From Tunturiibacter gelidiferens (GTDB lineage Bacteria; Acidobacteriota; Terriglobia; Terriglobales; Acidobacteriaceae), in assembly GCF_013410115.1 (NCBI RefSeq), contig NZ_JACCCV010000001.1, positions 186,001 to 250,000 of the forward strand: 64,000 bases of DNA, in the 5' to 3' direction. Below are positions 24,504 through 32,413 of the stretch, one piece after another. The notes under the pieces are model-generated. The model searched no databases. It was not told the DNA's origin and saw only the letters and a program-made list of their open reading frames with translations. The translations under genes were made by a program, and so were the position numbers. Positions within the stretch are counted from its first letter, which is position 1. Each line of letters begins with the position of its first letter.

Positions 24504-25538
24504 CTACTGCGCCGCCCCAACCTCCACAATCATGAAGCTCCCCGGCTTTGCCTTCGGACGCCCAGAAGCCGCTCCAGGCTTGACCTCTTCAAACTCCATC
24601 GTCGGCAGATAGATCTTGTTGGTCGTTGGATCGATCCCCAGCGTCTTCGCTCCATAGGGAGTCTTGACGATCTGCTCAACCTCAAATTTCCCCGATCGCT
24701 CGCCAGTAACTACAAGGGAACCATCGCGACAGCTTGCGAATCCCTGCCCCGCCTCGAACACAGTCGCATCGACGCCCGCTCCGATTGGCAGATCGGAGAG
24801 GACCTTGCCGTCTTCCGTGCTCATGACGATCATCTTCTGGGGCTTGCGGCAGCCGATAAACAAGCGGTGCGTCTTCTTGTCCAACGCCATCCCCACGGGG
24901 TGGCCGCCGGGCGTAACCGGCCAGCGTGCAACTACCTTCTTTGCCTCAAGATCGACCTCCGCGACTACGTCCTTGTCCTCCAGGTTGATGTAGACCTTTC
25001 CGGTTCCATCCGAGGCGAGAAACTCCGGCGCCCCGCCCAGCTCCAGCGGCGGATCGATCTTGCCGCTCTTCGGATCGATATCCGGTTTGAACGACATCAG
25101 CACGCCCTTGTCTCCCGAGACAGCCAGAATGCGGTCGAGTGCAGCGTCGTAAATAATGCCGTCCGAATCGGGCACCGTTGCCAGCGTGCCAAGCACGGCA
25201 TACGTCTTCAGATCGAAGATAACGATAGCACCCTCTCCGCCGCCATCCGTGATGAAGCCGCGCCCCAGCGACGGGACGATCGCCACGCCATGCGCAACCT
25301 TCTGCCCCGGAATATCTCCCAGTACCTTCCCTGAGCCGGCGTCGATCACCATCGTGTGGGTCCCGCGCGGGACAAACAAGCGGTGTGTCTCGGGATCGAC
25401 CGTCAGATAGTCCATTGCGCCTTCTCCGCCAATGTGCCATGTTTTGGTCACCTCCCACTTTGTCTGCGCCATAGCGGGCAGAAAACCGGCGATCAACAGC
25501 ACCGCCAGTGACATTACAACCATTCGCATCGTTCGCAT
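24504..25538 (-). CDS. Secreted YncE-like beta-propeller protein
   Basis: The 344-residue product starts at the ATG at 25538, preceded by AGGAG at normal spacing, and has a signal peptide ending in PAMAQ. Six or seven propeller blades follow, with repeats such as DYLTVDPETHRLFVPRG, GHPVGMALDKKTHRLFIGC and KTLGIDPTTNKIYLPT. This is the pattern of YncE/PQQ-type or NHL-like seven-bladed propellers in the periplasm. The final KAKPGSFMIVEVGAAQ is typical of acidobacterial members. Function unknown. It is bracketed by two related palindromic repeats, each with the same flanking sequence. Confidence 0.85.
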   Translation of the reverse strand: MRTMRMVVMSLAVLLIAGFLPAMAQTKWEVTKTWHIGGEGAMDYLTVDPETHRLFVPRGTHTMVIDAGSGKVLGDIPGQKVAHGVAIVPSLGRGFITDGGGEGAIVIFDLKTYAVLGTLATVPDSDGIIYDAALDRILAVSGDKGVLMSFKPDIDPKSGKIDPPLELGGAPEFLASDGTGKVYINLEDKDVVAEVDLEAKKVVARWPVTPGGHPVGMALDKKTHRLFIGCRKPQKMIVMSTEDGKVLSDLPIGAGVDATVFEAGQGFASCRDGSLVVTGERSGKFEVEQIVKTPYGAKTLGIDPTTNKIYLPTMEFEEVKPGAASGRPKAKPGSFMIVEVGAAQ

Positions 25539-25665
25539 TGATATCTCCTGGCTGGATCCGATGCACCCAATCAACAGCCAAAGTGCATTCGATCGACAGC
25601 AGAAGCAAGGTAGCATTGAATGCTTAATTTTCGCTGAATGCGCGAGGCGAGCCGCAGAAACCTAT

Positions 25666-25712
25666 GTCCTGCCGGACGGGGCTTACTGCGCGTGGGCCCC
25701 GTCCGGCAGGAC
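25666..25712. repeat. Compact version of the palindromic repeat
   Basis: Two 17-base arms, GTCCTGCCGGACGGGGC and GCCCCGTCCGGCAGGAC, are exact reverse complements around a 13-base loop containing TGCGC. It is the outer frame of the large element with the centre removed. The flanking sequence on both sides matches that around the full copy at 24208. Confidence 0.85.
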
Positions 25713-25790
25713 ACAGGTTTTTACGGTCGATCACCAAACAACGCGTACGCCAAACAGCGTAATCAGCAACGCCGCCTGATCCGGGCTGAT
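25707..25790. repeat. Second copy of the 83-bp segment at 24411
   Basis: Direct copy of 24411-24493, with an extra T that breaks the former minus-strand reading frame. Together with the compact palindrome it fills most of the gap 25539-25912, in which I see no gene. Confidence 0.8.
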
Positions 25791-25803
25791 GATAAAACGT
25801 CAC

Positions 25804-25833
25804 CATTCGTCCAGACTACATTCGTCCAGACTA
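25804..25833. repeat. Tandem duplication of a 15-mer
   Basis: CATTCGTCCAGACTA occurs twice back to back (25804-25818 and 25819-25833) without a mismatch. Confidence 0.9.
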
Positions 25834-25912
25834 AAGGAGCACTAAGTTCGGTGTCGATCTCCCCCAGTCTCGCGAGATCAGAACCACCCTACTCCCTTCA
25901 GCCTGAAAAGGC

Positions 25913-26179
25913 TTAGGAGTCCGCTTCCGGATCCACTGGTCCCATCCCCAACCCACGCCCCGCCTTCTTCTTCTTTACCGGAAAAGCCTTCGCCGCCGCC
26001 GGCGGAGCCATCGTCTCCTTCACCAGCGCCTCAATCCCGCGCCAGTACTTCAAATCCGCCGGCCGCGCGCTCGGCACCGCCTGCCGCATCCGGCAGTACC
26101 ACAGCGACCACTCCAGCTCCTTCGAGCTCTTGTTCTTGATCGCAGCTTCAATCCGCGTCACTTCAGAAAATGGCGGCAT
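25913..26179 (-). CDS. Hypothetical 88-residue protein
   Basis: A soluble, helical protein with a Trp-rich middle (ELEWSLWYCRMRQA) and a basic tail containing FPVKKKKAGRGLGMG. No domain is recognised. It starts six bases after the stop codon of the TPR gene on the same strand, so the two are probably one operon, although base composition differs sharply between them. No clear ribosome binding site precedes the ATG. The high GC and codon use match the surrounding conserved genes. Confidence 0.65.
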   Translation of the reverse strand: MPPFSEVTRIEAAIKNKSSKELEWSLWYCRMRQAVPSARPADLKYWRGIEALVKETMAPPAAAKAFPVKKKKAGRGLGMGPVDPEADS

Positions 26180-26185
26180 ATAAGA

Positions 26186-26983
26186 TCACTGAACTAAGCG
26201 CGAGCCCGTTGAGGGGTGCATTTGCACGTTTCCGCCCTGTTCCAACTTCGAATAAGCAGAGCTAAGAATCTCCAACACTTCACTCTTAAGTGAAGGATAA
26301 TCTTCATACTTGTCTTTGATTAGTTCAAGGCAATCGATAGCTTTAGCGTATTCACCTAGATCGTAAAAGGCAGAGCCGGTATTCCTAATTGCTGCGTCGA
26401 GAAAAATGGGATGAACCTCTTTGCCTCGAGAGATTACGTCGCCATAGTTCTTGATTGCTTCTCCGTAGAGTCTTTTTTTGTACTTACAGTCGCCCAACTT
26501 GAGGGTTGCTTCTGCCCATCCAGGATCTTCGACCGGGACCTTTTCTAGAACTGGAATCGCTTCGTCGCATTTCCCAGTCTCTGCAAGCAAAATCCCGGAA
26601 AGCGTACTCAAATTCATTGCAACAGTCGAATTTCTTGAGTCTTTATCATCCTCAATTGATTTGAGCGCGTTCCGTGAAAGATCCAGAGCAACTTGTAAAT
26701 ATTCGTCAGCACGCATAATCCGGGCGTACTCATACTCATAACCAATTTGATCTACGGATCCAAGTTGGTTCTTCTGAATCGTACCGATCCTGTTTCGTGC
26801 TTCGCTCTTCTCTCCCATATCAGTCAGACATGAAGTTTGAAAAAGGCGCAGCAGCGCAATGTCGGATGGATGCTCTGACAAAGACTCCAAAAGCTCAAAT
26901 TCAGCTAGAGCTGCCGAATAGTCCCCGGATTCCATCTTTCGCACTGCGGCTTCGAATCGCTCAAGGAGTCCCTGAGTTTCCAT
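26186..26983 (-). CDS. TPR-repeat protein of atypical composition
   Basis: The 265-residue protein consists mostly of tetratricopeptide-like helical pairs (for example GDYSAALAEFELLESLSEHP, CDEAIPVLEKVPVEDPGWAEATLKLGDCKYKKRLYGEAI shortened to its first motif, and GEYAKAIDCLELIKDKYEDYP). It has no signal peptide or transmembrane segment and is likely a cytoplasmic scaffold. The DNA is visibly richer in A and T than the genes on both sides, with codons rare there (ATA, AGA, TTA), suggesting recent acquisition. The start could also be at 26998. Partner and role are unknown. Confidence 0.78.
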   Translation of the reverse strand: METQGLLERFEAAVRKMESGDYSAALAEFELLESLSEHPSDIALLRLFQTSCLTDMGEKSEARNRIGTIQKNQLGSVDQIGYEYEYARIMRADEYLQVALDLSRNALKSIEDDKDSRNSTVAMNLSTLSGILLAETGKCDEAIPVLEKVPVEDPGWAEATLKLGDCKYKKRLYGEAIKNYGDVISRGKEVHPIFLDAAIRNTGSAFYDLGEYAKAIDCLELIKDKYEDYPSLKSEVLEILSSAYSKLEQGGNVQMHPSTGSRLVQ

Positions 26984-27031
26984 ACTTTGATCTCCCAAAA
27001 ATGTTAGCTACTCTGCTCGAACACTGACTGA

Positions 27032-28216
27032 CTAAACAGCCTTCATCCCGCGCAGCCTCCTGCAAGCCTCCATCAGATCCCTATCCTTCTTCGCAAAACA
27101 AAACCGCAGCAGATCCTCACCCCTCCCCGGCCTGAAGAAAGCCGCCCCCGCCACCGAAGCCACTCCCGTCTTCGCCAACAACGCCCGCGCCTTCTCCGCC
27201 GCCGTAGCCCCCGGCAGCCCAGCCGCCGAAGCCAGCACGTAATAGGCACCGTCCGGCACATGGGGCGTCATGTGAGCCTCCCGCAGCGCCTGCACAATCA
27301 TCGTCCGCTTCACCTCATGCTCCATCGCCAGCCCGCTGTAAAAATCCTCACCCAGCTGCTCCACCCCATCCGCCACCCCCTGCTGCATCGGAGCAGGCGC
27401 ACACACATACGTCAGATCATGAAAGTACCCAATCGACCCCAGCCACCTGGCATCCGCGATCAGATACCCCACCCTCCACCCGGTCACCGAAAACGTCTTC
27501 GAAAACCCCGACATCAAAATCGTCCGCTCCCGCATCCCCGGAATCGACGCCATACTAAGATGCGTAGCTCCTCCATAAACAAAGTGCTCATAGATCTCAT
27601 CCGTAAACACGAACAGATCGAACTCCTCTGCAATCTTTGCCAGCCCCTCCAGCTCAAAGCGCGTAAACACCTTCCCCGCCGGATTCGAAGGCGTATTAAT
27701 CACCATGCCCCGAGTCTTCGGCGTAATTGCTGACCGCACCGCCGCCAGATCCAGCCCCCAGTCTGGCGCAGTCAACGCCACTGCCACCGCCGCCACCCGC
27801 ATCGAGCTCAGCGTATTCACGTGATACCCATAGAACGGCTCAAACACCAGCACCTCATCACCAGGATTCAGCAGCGCCATCGCCGCCGCCTGAAACGCCC
27901 CCGTCACCCCACTGGTGACCAGCACCTCACGCTCCGGATCAACCACAATCCCCAGCGTCCGTTCCACCTTCCCCGCAATCGCCTTCCGCAACCGTGGAAT
28001 CCCATCCAGCCGCGTATAGATATTCAACCCATCGCGAATCGCACGAATCGCCCCTTCGACCACCACCTCCGGCACCTCCGTGTCGCACACTCCCTGCGCC
28101 AGATTCACTCCACCCATCGCATCGCACGCCACACTCATCGCGCGAATCTCCGACTGCACCAGCCGCGGAGCCAGTTCACTCAGCCCCAACCTTGCCGAAA
28201 CCTCAACCTGTCCCAT
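27032..28216 (-). CDS. Class I/II pyridoxal-phosphate aminotransferase
   Basis: The 394-residue protein is a fold-type I aminotransferase. PLP is bound by Lys240 in SGFSKTFSVTGWRVGY; other signatures are NTPSNPAGKVF, FTDEIYEHFVYGG and the substrate Arg near the C-terminus (LLRFCFAKKD). The N-terminal region GGVNLAQGVCDTEVP resembles methionine/kynurenine aminotransferases (YbdL or KAT type) more than aspartate aminotransferase. The product is probably a broad-specificity aminotransferase for aromatic or sulfur amino acids. The gene stands alone on the minus strand; its start ATG at 28216 is the only good candidate. Confidence 0.9.
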   Translation of the reverse strand: MGQVEVSARLGLSELAPRLVQSEIRAMSVACDAMGGVNLAQGVCDTEVPEVVVEGAIRAIRDGLNIYTRLDGIPRLRKAIAGKVERTLGIVVDPEREVLVTSGVTGAFQAAAMALLNPGDEVLVFEPFYGYHVNTLSSMRVAAVAVALTAPDWGLDLAAVRSAITPKTRGMVINTPSNPAGKVFTRFELEGLAKIAEEFDLFVFTDEIYEHFVYGGATHLSMASIPGMRERTILMSGFSKTFSVTGWRVGYLIADARWLGSIGYFHDLTYVCAPAPMQQGVADGVEQLGEDFYSGLAMEHEVKRTMIVQALREAHMTPHVPDGAYYVLASAAGLPGATAAEKARALLAKTGVASVAGAAFFRPGRGEDLLRFCFAKKDRDLMEACRRLRGMKAV

Positions 28217-28291
28217 AGCCCGATCCCCCTTTTGAGCCCATAGCCCAGAGTGAAATCATCTTACGTCCAACCGCCAACAAGCAATCCAATC

Positions 28292-28309
28292 CCGACCAGC
28301 GGGAGGACC
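28292..28309. repeat. Fragment of the palindromic repeat centre
   Basis: CCGACCAGCGGGAGGACC is the central motif found in the full elements, here alone. It abuts the gene remnant that follows, so the element may have been at the breakpoint of a deletion. Confidence 0.6.
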
Positions 28310-28319
28310 ACGGAAGGTC

Positions 28320-28568
28320 AATCTCACGCAAGGAGAAAATTGCATAGATCTCGCGGCTGGGGAGTCACACTGCACTTTGACCTTCCAAATCACTGCTGGA
28401 ACCGGCCGTTTCAAGGATGCTTCCGGGACTCTTACGTTGAACGAGAGGGTAGTGCCAGTGTTGGCCGATGCCCTTAACAACCCTGTCTTTTTTGCCGCTA
28501 CGGGAGAGTTCACAGGAACGGTCTCCGGAGTAGGCAGAGAGGCGGATTACCAAGAGGATCGACAATAG
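28320..28568 (+). pseudogene. C-terminal remnant of a beta-barrel-like protein
   Basis: An open frame of about 82 codons without a good start encodes a compact segment: CTLTFQITAGTGRFKDASG, then NERVVPVLAD and FFAATGEFTGTVSGV. The motif TAGTGRFxxASGTLT is typical of secreted acidobacterial proteins with an allene-oxide-cyclase-like barrel. The N-terminal half and signal peptide are missing, and the left edge meets the repeat fragment at 28292. The track of homology can be read back to about 28320 only. I judge it a truncated, inactive copy. Confidence 0.6.
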
Positions 28569-28701
28569 GAAGTCATATTCCTTGGAAGTTGCGCTCGCTC
28601 CGGGCGTAGCTTCCATGGCGAATCGCCAATGCCTCATCGACAAACGAAGGTCGCTCACTTGTCCGTGTAGTCGGCTTCTCGGATAAGTGGTTCCCCTGTA
28701 G

Positions 28702-28720
28702 TTCCTTGAAAACGGGATTA
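28702..28720. repeat. 19-mer shared with 40262-40280
   Basis: TTCCTTGAAAACGGGATTA occurs here on the plus strand and again, reverse-complemented, at 40262-40280. Both sites are in decayed DNA of the accessory region. Confidence 0.85.
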
Positions 28721-28738
28721 TAGGAAACGTCGATGATT

Positions 28739-28769
28739 GAACTTGCCGAAATCCTGACTTTGCGTGAAC
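28739..28769. repeat. GAACTTGCCG short repeat, copy 1
   Basis: GAACTTGCCGAAATCCTGAC followed by TTTGCGTGAAC. Member of the second repeat family (consensus roughly GAACTTGCCGCAAACCGGAC then TTTGCGGGAACT), confined to 28.7-39.1 kb. Confidence 0.6.
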
Positions 28770-28791
28770 CTCGGCCAGCCGGACTTCCCGA

Positions 28792-29274
28792 GTGTTTTCA
28801 TCTAAGCATCGGTTGACTTGCCTAAACTTGGTGCGAGGTCCGACCGTCGTGAAACTTGCCTCATGTGTATTGCTGTTCACTGCGTTTTTCCGCATTCCTG
28901 AACTGGGGACACAATCAGCACCGAAGTCCGAACGGCCAACCGAATCGGAGCATCTTCTAGGGACAAACGGCATGGCCGGATGGACGCTGAACTATCCCAA
29001 TCCCGACCGACCCGACGAGCGTTATCCACGAACCTTGATACTGAGCCGACACGGGCGCATCATTCGTCGATTTGTAGGTGAGCATTACTTTTGGAAATGG
29101 ATCTTCTGGGCGGATGGTCATCAAGTCGCCTATGAAGATGGTCCTCCCTACTTTGTAATGCGCTGCGTTCTCGCCGACGTCGCCACAGGCCGCAGGATAG
29201 CCGATGTGGACTGTTTCAGTGAACTACCTAGTGATGCCCCACACTGGTTGAGGAAACTGGAGGACGCAAGGTAG
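28792..29274 (+). CDS. Hypothetical secreted protein
   Basis: The frame gives up to 160 residues. The GTG at 28849 starts directly at a hydrophobic segment (VVKLASCVLLFTAFF) and is a likelier start than the GTG at 28792, which lies in repeat sequence. The rest is a soluble domain rich in Trp, Tyr and charged residues (TLILSRHGRIIRRFVGEHYFW, WADGHQVAYEDGPPYFVM, LADVATGRRIADVDC). The alternation suggests beta strands, as in a propeller or a lipocalin-like sheet. Family not recognised. The gene appears intact and is surrounded by decayed sequence. It has no neighbours close enough to suggest an operon. Confidence 0.6.
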   Translation: MFSSKHRLTCLNLVRGPTVVKLASCVLLFTAFFRIPELGTQSAPKSERPTESEHLLGTNGMAGWTLNYPNPDRPDERYPRTLILSRHGRIIRRFVGEHYFWKWIFWADGHQVAYEDGPPYFVMRCVLADVATGRRIADVDCFSELPSDAPHWLRKLEDAR

Positions 29275-29404
29275 CTCGCTACAACGATAGGCCGATTGGA
29301 CCAAGGGCTGCATCGCCGTCAACGATAGCGAGATCGAGGAAATCTGGCCTCTGTTCCTGACGGTACGTCACTGAACATATTGAACGAAGTTCGCGTAAAA
29401 CGAG

Positions 29405-29419
29405 GTTATCGGCAACTTC
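29405..29419. repeat. 15-mer shared with 38319-38333
   Basis: GTTATCGGCAACTTC here is the exact reverse complement of GAAGTTGCCGATAAC at 38319-38333, a variant of the second repeat family. Confidence 0.7.
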
Positions 29420-29427
29420 ACACTGAA

Positions 29428-29619
29428 TCAGCTCTCTTTTCGCGGCCGGTTAGCTCTCAGCAATAAAGCGATACCCAATGCAATGGCTATACCACCATAA
29501 ACCGTCCACCTAGTCTGTCCAGTCATGAAACTACCAGGCAGTACATTGATCCCTTGCAGGAACCAAATGACGCCCGCTAGAACCAGAAGACTAGCAACGA
29601 TATTCAGTGTGATCCTCAT
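29428..29619 (-). CDS. Small two-helix membrane protein
   Basis: The 63-residue product has two transmembrane helices (IVASLLVLAGVIWFLQGI and YGGIAIALGIALLL) joined by the loop NVLPGSFMTGQTRWTV, and ends in a basic tail (RANRPRKES). Proteins of this size with WFLQGINVLPGSFMTGQ in the loop are widespread in bacteria and have no assigned function. GGAGG precedes a double ATG (29622/29619); the second ATG has the better spacing. The gene is intact in a region full of remnants. Confidence 0.8.
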   Translation of the reverse strand: MRITLNIVASLLVLAGVIWFLQGINVLPGSFMTGQTRWTVYGGIAIALGIALLLRANRPRKES

Positions 29620-30199
29620 CATTCCTCCCGTGCCCGCACTTCGGAACAAAGGCCATTGTGGCCGCACAGCTGTACATATTACGGAAGCGCAATTTAAGCT
29701 CTCCAAGATGAATCGCTTGGAAAACCTCGGATGCAGTTAAAGAAATACCAGTTTTCCGGCAATTTCGACTGGTTCGTAACCGGACTTGCCGCAAACCGGA
29801 CTTTGCGGGAACTACGGATTACTTCCGGTTTGCCCGTCACTCGGGACAATCGCCAGACGCCAGAAAATGCTTTCGCCTCCGGTTTTGCAGAACACCCGGG
29901 GTAACGTAAGATTCCCCAGGAGAAGGGTCGGCCATCCTTCTGACGGCTTCTTCGAACGCGCGCTCCTATCCTCTGTTCCGCTCCACTCTGCGCACCAGCG
30001 CGCGCCCGAAAAAGCACTAGCGTCATCCAGACACAATTCATGTCCGGAAGGTACTTTCTGGCGGGAGCTACAAAGGCTGTTCTCGCAGCCTATTTGTCGC
30101 TGAAGGACTTGTTGCTTTCTTGGTTTGTCTACTTCGACAAGTAACTGGATGCAGACGGCCACGCTTGGCGGTAGAGTATCGGGAATTTCGTAATCTAAC
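29620..30199. other. Gap of about 580 bases without a convincing gene
   Basis: Frames of 100-115 codons exist on both strands but none has a domain, signal or good start. The stretch contains a copy of the second short repeat at 29782-29814 (GGACTTGCCGCAAACCGGAC then TTTGCGGGAACTAC). It is likely the residue of lost genes. Confidence 0.5.
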
Positions 30200-32218
30200 T
30201 CAGAGCAGGTCGATTCGCCGGAGGAGCTCTTGAAAACGATGGTCGGAGCGATAGCGATCAAAGATCGGATCGACGGCGAGGTATTCCATCCAGACAGCGT
30301 GATCGCGATACGCGGCTTGCAGCCATTTGAATGTGTCTTCATCGCTTTTCAACGCTGCGTAGATCTGAGCCAACCCGTAGGGCGAAACGTAACGCTTCCT
30401 CGAGATTGTCTCCAGTTCGTGTGCGATTCGGAGTGCTTCACGCCTCCGCCCTGCCGCTGCAAGGGCAACCACGACCTGGGCCGTGTAAAGTGGGCTACCC
30501 CCTGACAGACTCGCAGCCAGCTTCAGCTCACTAACGCCCTCGCTGCGTAAGCCTGCCTGAACGTAGCCCTCGCCCAGCAGAAGGTGTGCAGCTGCGAAGT
30601 TCGAGTCCTGCTCAACAGAGTTTCGACCTTGTTCGATTGCATGGGAATAGTCACGGGCCTGATAGTATCGCAGTGCCACCCATGTGCTGATCATGAGATT
30701 AAGTGGATCGAGTTCCAGTGCACGGCTGGCTTCGGCAAGCGCCTCGTCATGGCGGCTCTTGATGGAAAGATAGTCTCCGTACCAGTGGTGCGCATTTGCA
30801 TATTGAGGATCCAACTCCAGAGCACGCTTGAACTCGGCCTCGGCTCCGGCCCAATTCCAACCATGGCTGAACACAAGTCCCAGGGAGGCATGGGACTCAG
30901 CCGATTGTGGGTCGATCTCCACTGCCTTGCGAGCGGCCGCGTAAGCTTTCGGAAGCGCCTCGGCCGGGGATTTGAACCCGTGCCACGCAAGTCCGCTGTT
31001 GCAGTCGGCCAACCCGGAATATGCCGCGGCGTAGGTTGGATCGTTGTCAATGGCCTGCTGAAAATAATCCTCCGCCTTTTGCATGCCGTCGGCTGTTCGC
31101 TTGTTCCAGTGGTAGCGACCTTTCAAATACGCCTCGTATGCTTCAGGCCTTGGCTGCCGCGGATTTGCTAAACGTGTTTTCTGTTCTTCCGTGAGAGCGA
31201 TGTGTATTTGGCTCGCGATGCTCTGCACGACGGAGTCCTGCACAGCTAGCAGATCTTTGAGTTCGCGGTCGTAACTCTCGGTCCAGAGGTCTGTCTGATT
31301 TTGAGCCTCGACGAGTTGGACGGTGATGCGTACACGGTCCGACGAGCGGCGGACGGTGCCCTGGAGAAGATAGTCCGCGTTCAGTTCTTTACCGATCTCT
31401 TTCGCGGCCAGAGTGGTGCCTTTGTACTTTGCAACCGAACTGCGGGCTATCACGGTGAGTCGATCCCGATTCAGCTTTCCGGTCTGGGCGATCATTTCTT
31501 CAGTCAGACCGTCACTGAAAAACTCCTGGTCGGGATCGCGACTCAAGTTCTCGAATGGCAGAACAGCAAGGACTATCTTGCCCTGGGAATGGGTGGGCGG
31601 GTTCGATGCTCGTCGCCAGCCCCAAGCTACCAGGAATGACAGAAGGCACGCGACTGAGAGCAAAGCGGCTGCTCCAACGAAAAGCCACCTGAAGGACTTG
31701 CGATTCGCCTGTCCGCTTCCGGCATCCGTCGTCTTTTCCGCCGTGCGATCCTGATCTGGCTCGACTAAACGCAGTCTTCGGGCTTGTAACCAACTATCGA
31801 GTTCCGACACGAAATCCCGGTCGCTGGTGAGAACACCCGCTGCCTCTGGTTCGGAAGCTGCGCTTGGTTCTTTGGGAGTAATAACCAGCGCGACGAAGCG
31901 ATACCCCTGCCCGGTCACGGTTTGTATGAACCGTGGGGTCTCGGCGTCATCCTTCAGGACTTGGCGAAGCTTGCGGATCGCGCCCCGGATACTGTTGTCG
32001 GTATCCAGGAAAACACCCTGGCCCCAAACCCTGGAGACGATTTGATCCCGAGTAACAATCTCGTCCCGGTGTTCAAGCAGCAGGAGAAGGATCTCGAACG
32101 GGATACGCTCAAGCTTCAGCACATGACTACCATGGCGAAGCCTCCGAGGACGCAGATCAACCTCGTAGCCCTCGCCGAACCGGATCGGTTGCTCCACTCC
32201 AGCTAGCTCGGAAGCCAT
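30200..32218 (-). CDS. CadC-like winged-helix transmembrane regulator with TPR domain
   Basis: The 672-residue protein starts with an OmpR/PhoB-type winged helix (about residues 12-105; EIVTRDQIVSRVWGQGVFLD, IRGAIRKLRQVLKDD, TVTGQGYRFVA). A linker leads to one transmembrane helix (WLFVGAAALLSVACLLSFLVAW, about 175-196). A periplasmic TolB/FlgO-like domain follows (VLPFENLSRDPDQEFFSDGL, SVAKYKGTT, VRITVQLVEAQ) and then six or seven TPR units to the end. This architecture is expanded in Acidobacteriota; the sensor part reads an envelope signal and the DNA-binding part stays membrane-bound. The ATG at 32218 has GGGG upstream. It is divergent from the haloperoxidase gene, across 195 bases, and is its best candidate regulator. 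Confidence 0.9.
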   Translation of the reverse strand: MASELAGVEQPIRFGEGYEVDLRPRRLRHGSHVLKLERIPFEILLLLLEHRDEIVTRDQIVSRVWGQGVFLDTDNSIRGAIRKLRQVLKDDAETPRFIQTVTGQGYRFVALVITPKEPSAASEPEAAGVLTSDRDFVSELDSWLQARRLRLVEPDQDRTAEKTTDAGSGQANRKSFRWLFVGAAALLSVACLLSFLVAWGWRRASNPPTHSQGKIVLAVLPFENLSRDPDQEFFSDGLTEEMIAQTGKLNRDRLTVIARSSVAKYKGTTLAAKEIGKELNADYLLQGTVRRSSDRVRITVQLVEAQNQTDLWTESYDRELKDLLAVQDSVVQSIASQIHIALTEEQKTRLANPRQPRPEAYEAYLKGRYHWNKRTADGMQKAEDYFQQAIDNDPTYAAAYSGLADCNSGLAWHGFKSPAEALPKAYAAARKAVEIDPQSAESHASLGLVFSHGWNWAGAEAEFKRALELDPQYANAHHWYGDYLSIKSRHDEALAEASRALELDPLNLMISTWVALRYYQARDYSHAIEQGRNSVEQDSNFAAAHLLLGEGYVQAGLRSEGVSELKLAASLSGGSPLYTAQVVVALAAAGRRREALRIAHELETISRKRYVSPYGLAQIYAALKSDEDTFKWLQAAYRDHAVWMEYLAVDPIFDRYRSDHRFQELLRRIDLL

Positions 32219-32413
32219 GGCACACCCCATGGAAGCTGAGTGATTCTACACCACATCGGTAGAGGCTGACGCAAGTGCAACCCACGCTTGTCTTTAGAGC
32301 GACACAAAACATAACGCGGCGACACACTCTCCGATATGGACAACCGCCTTCGTTGCCGCAAATATCCCGATCACCACTGCCCGAAAGCCAGTGAAGAATC
32401 AGGAGGAAGCACA

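Noticed and set aside
28365..28973. 202-codon minus frame
   Set aside because: It crosses the remnant and the start of the next gene, and shows no domain or start signal.
30584..31171. 195-codon plus frame opposite the CadC-like gene
   Set aside because: It lies within the TPR coding region of the other strand and has no independent support.
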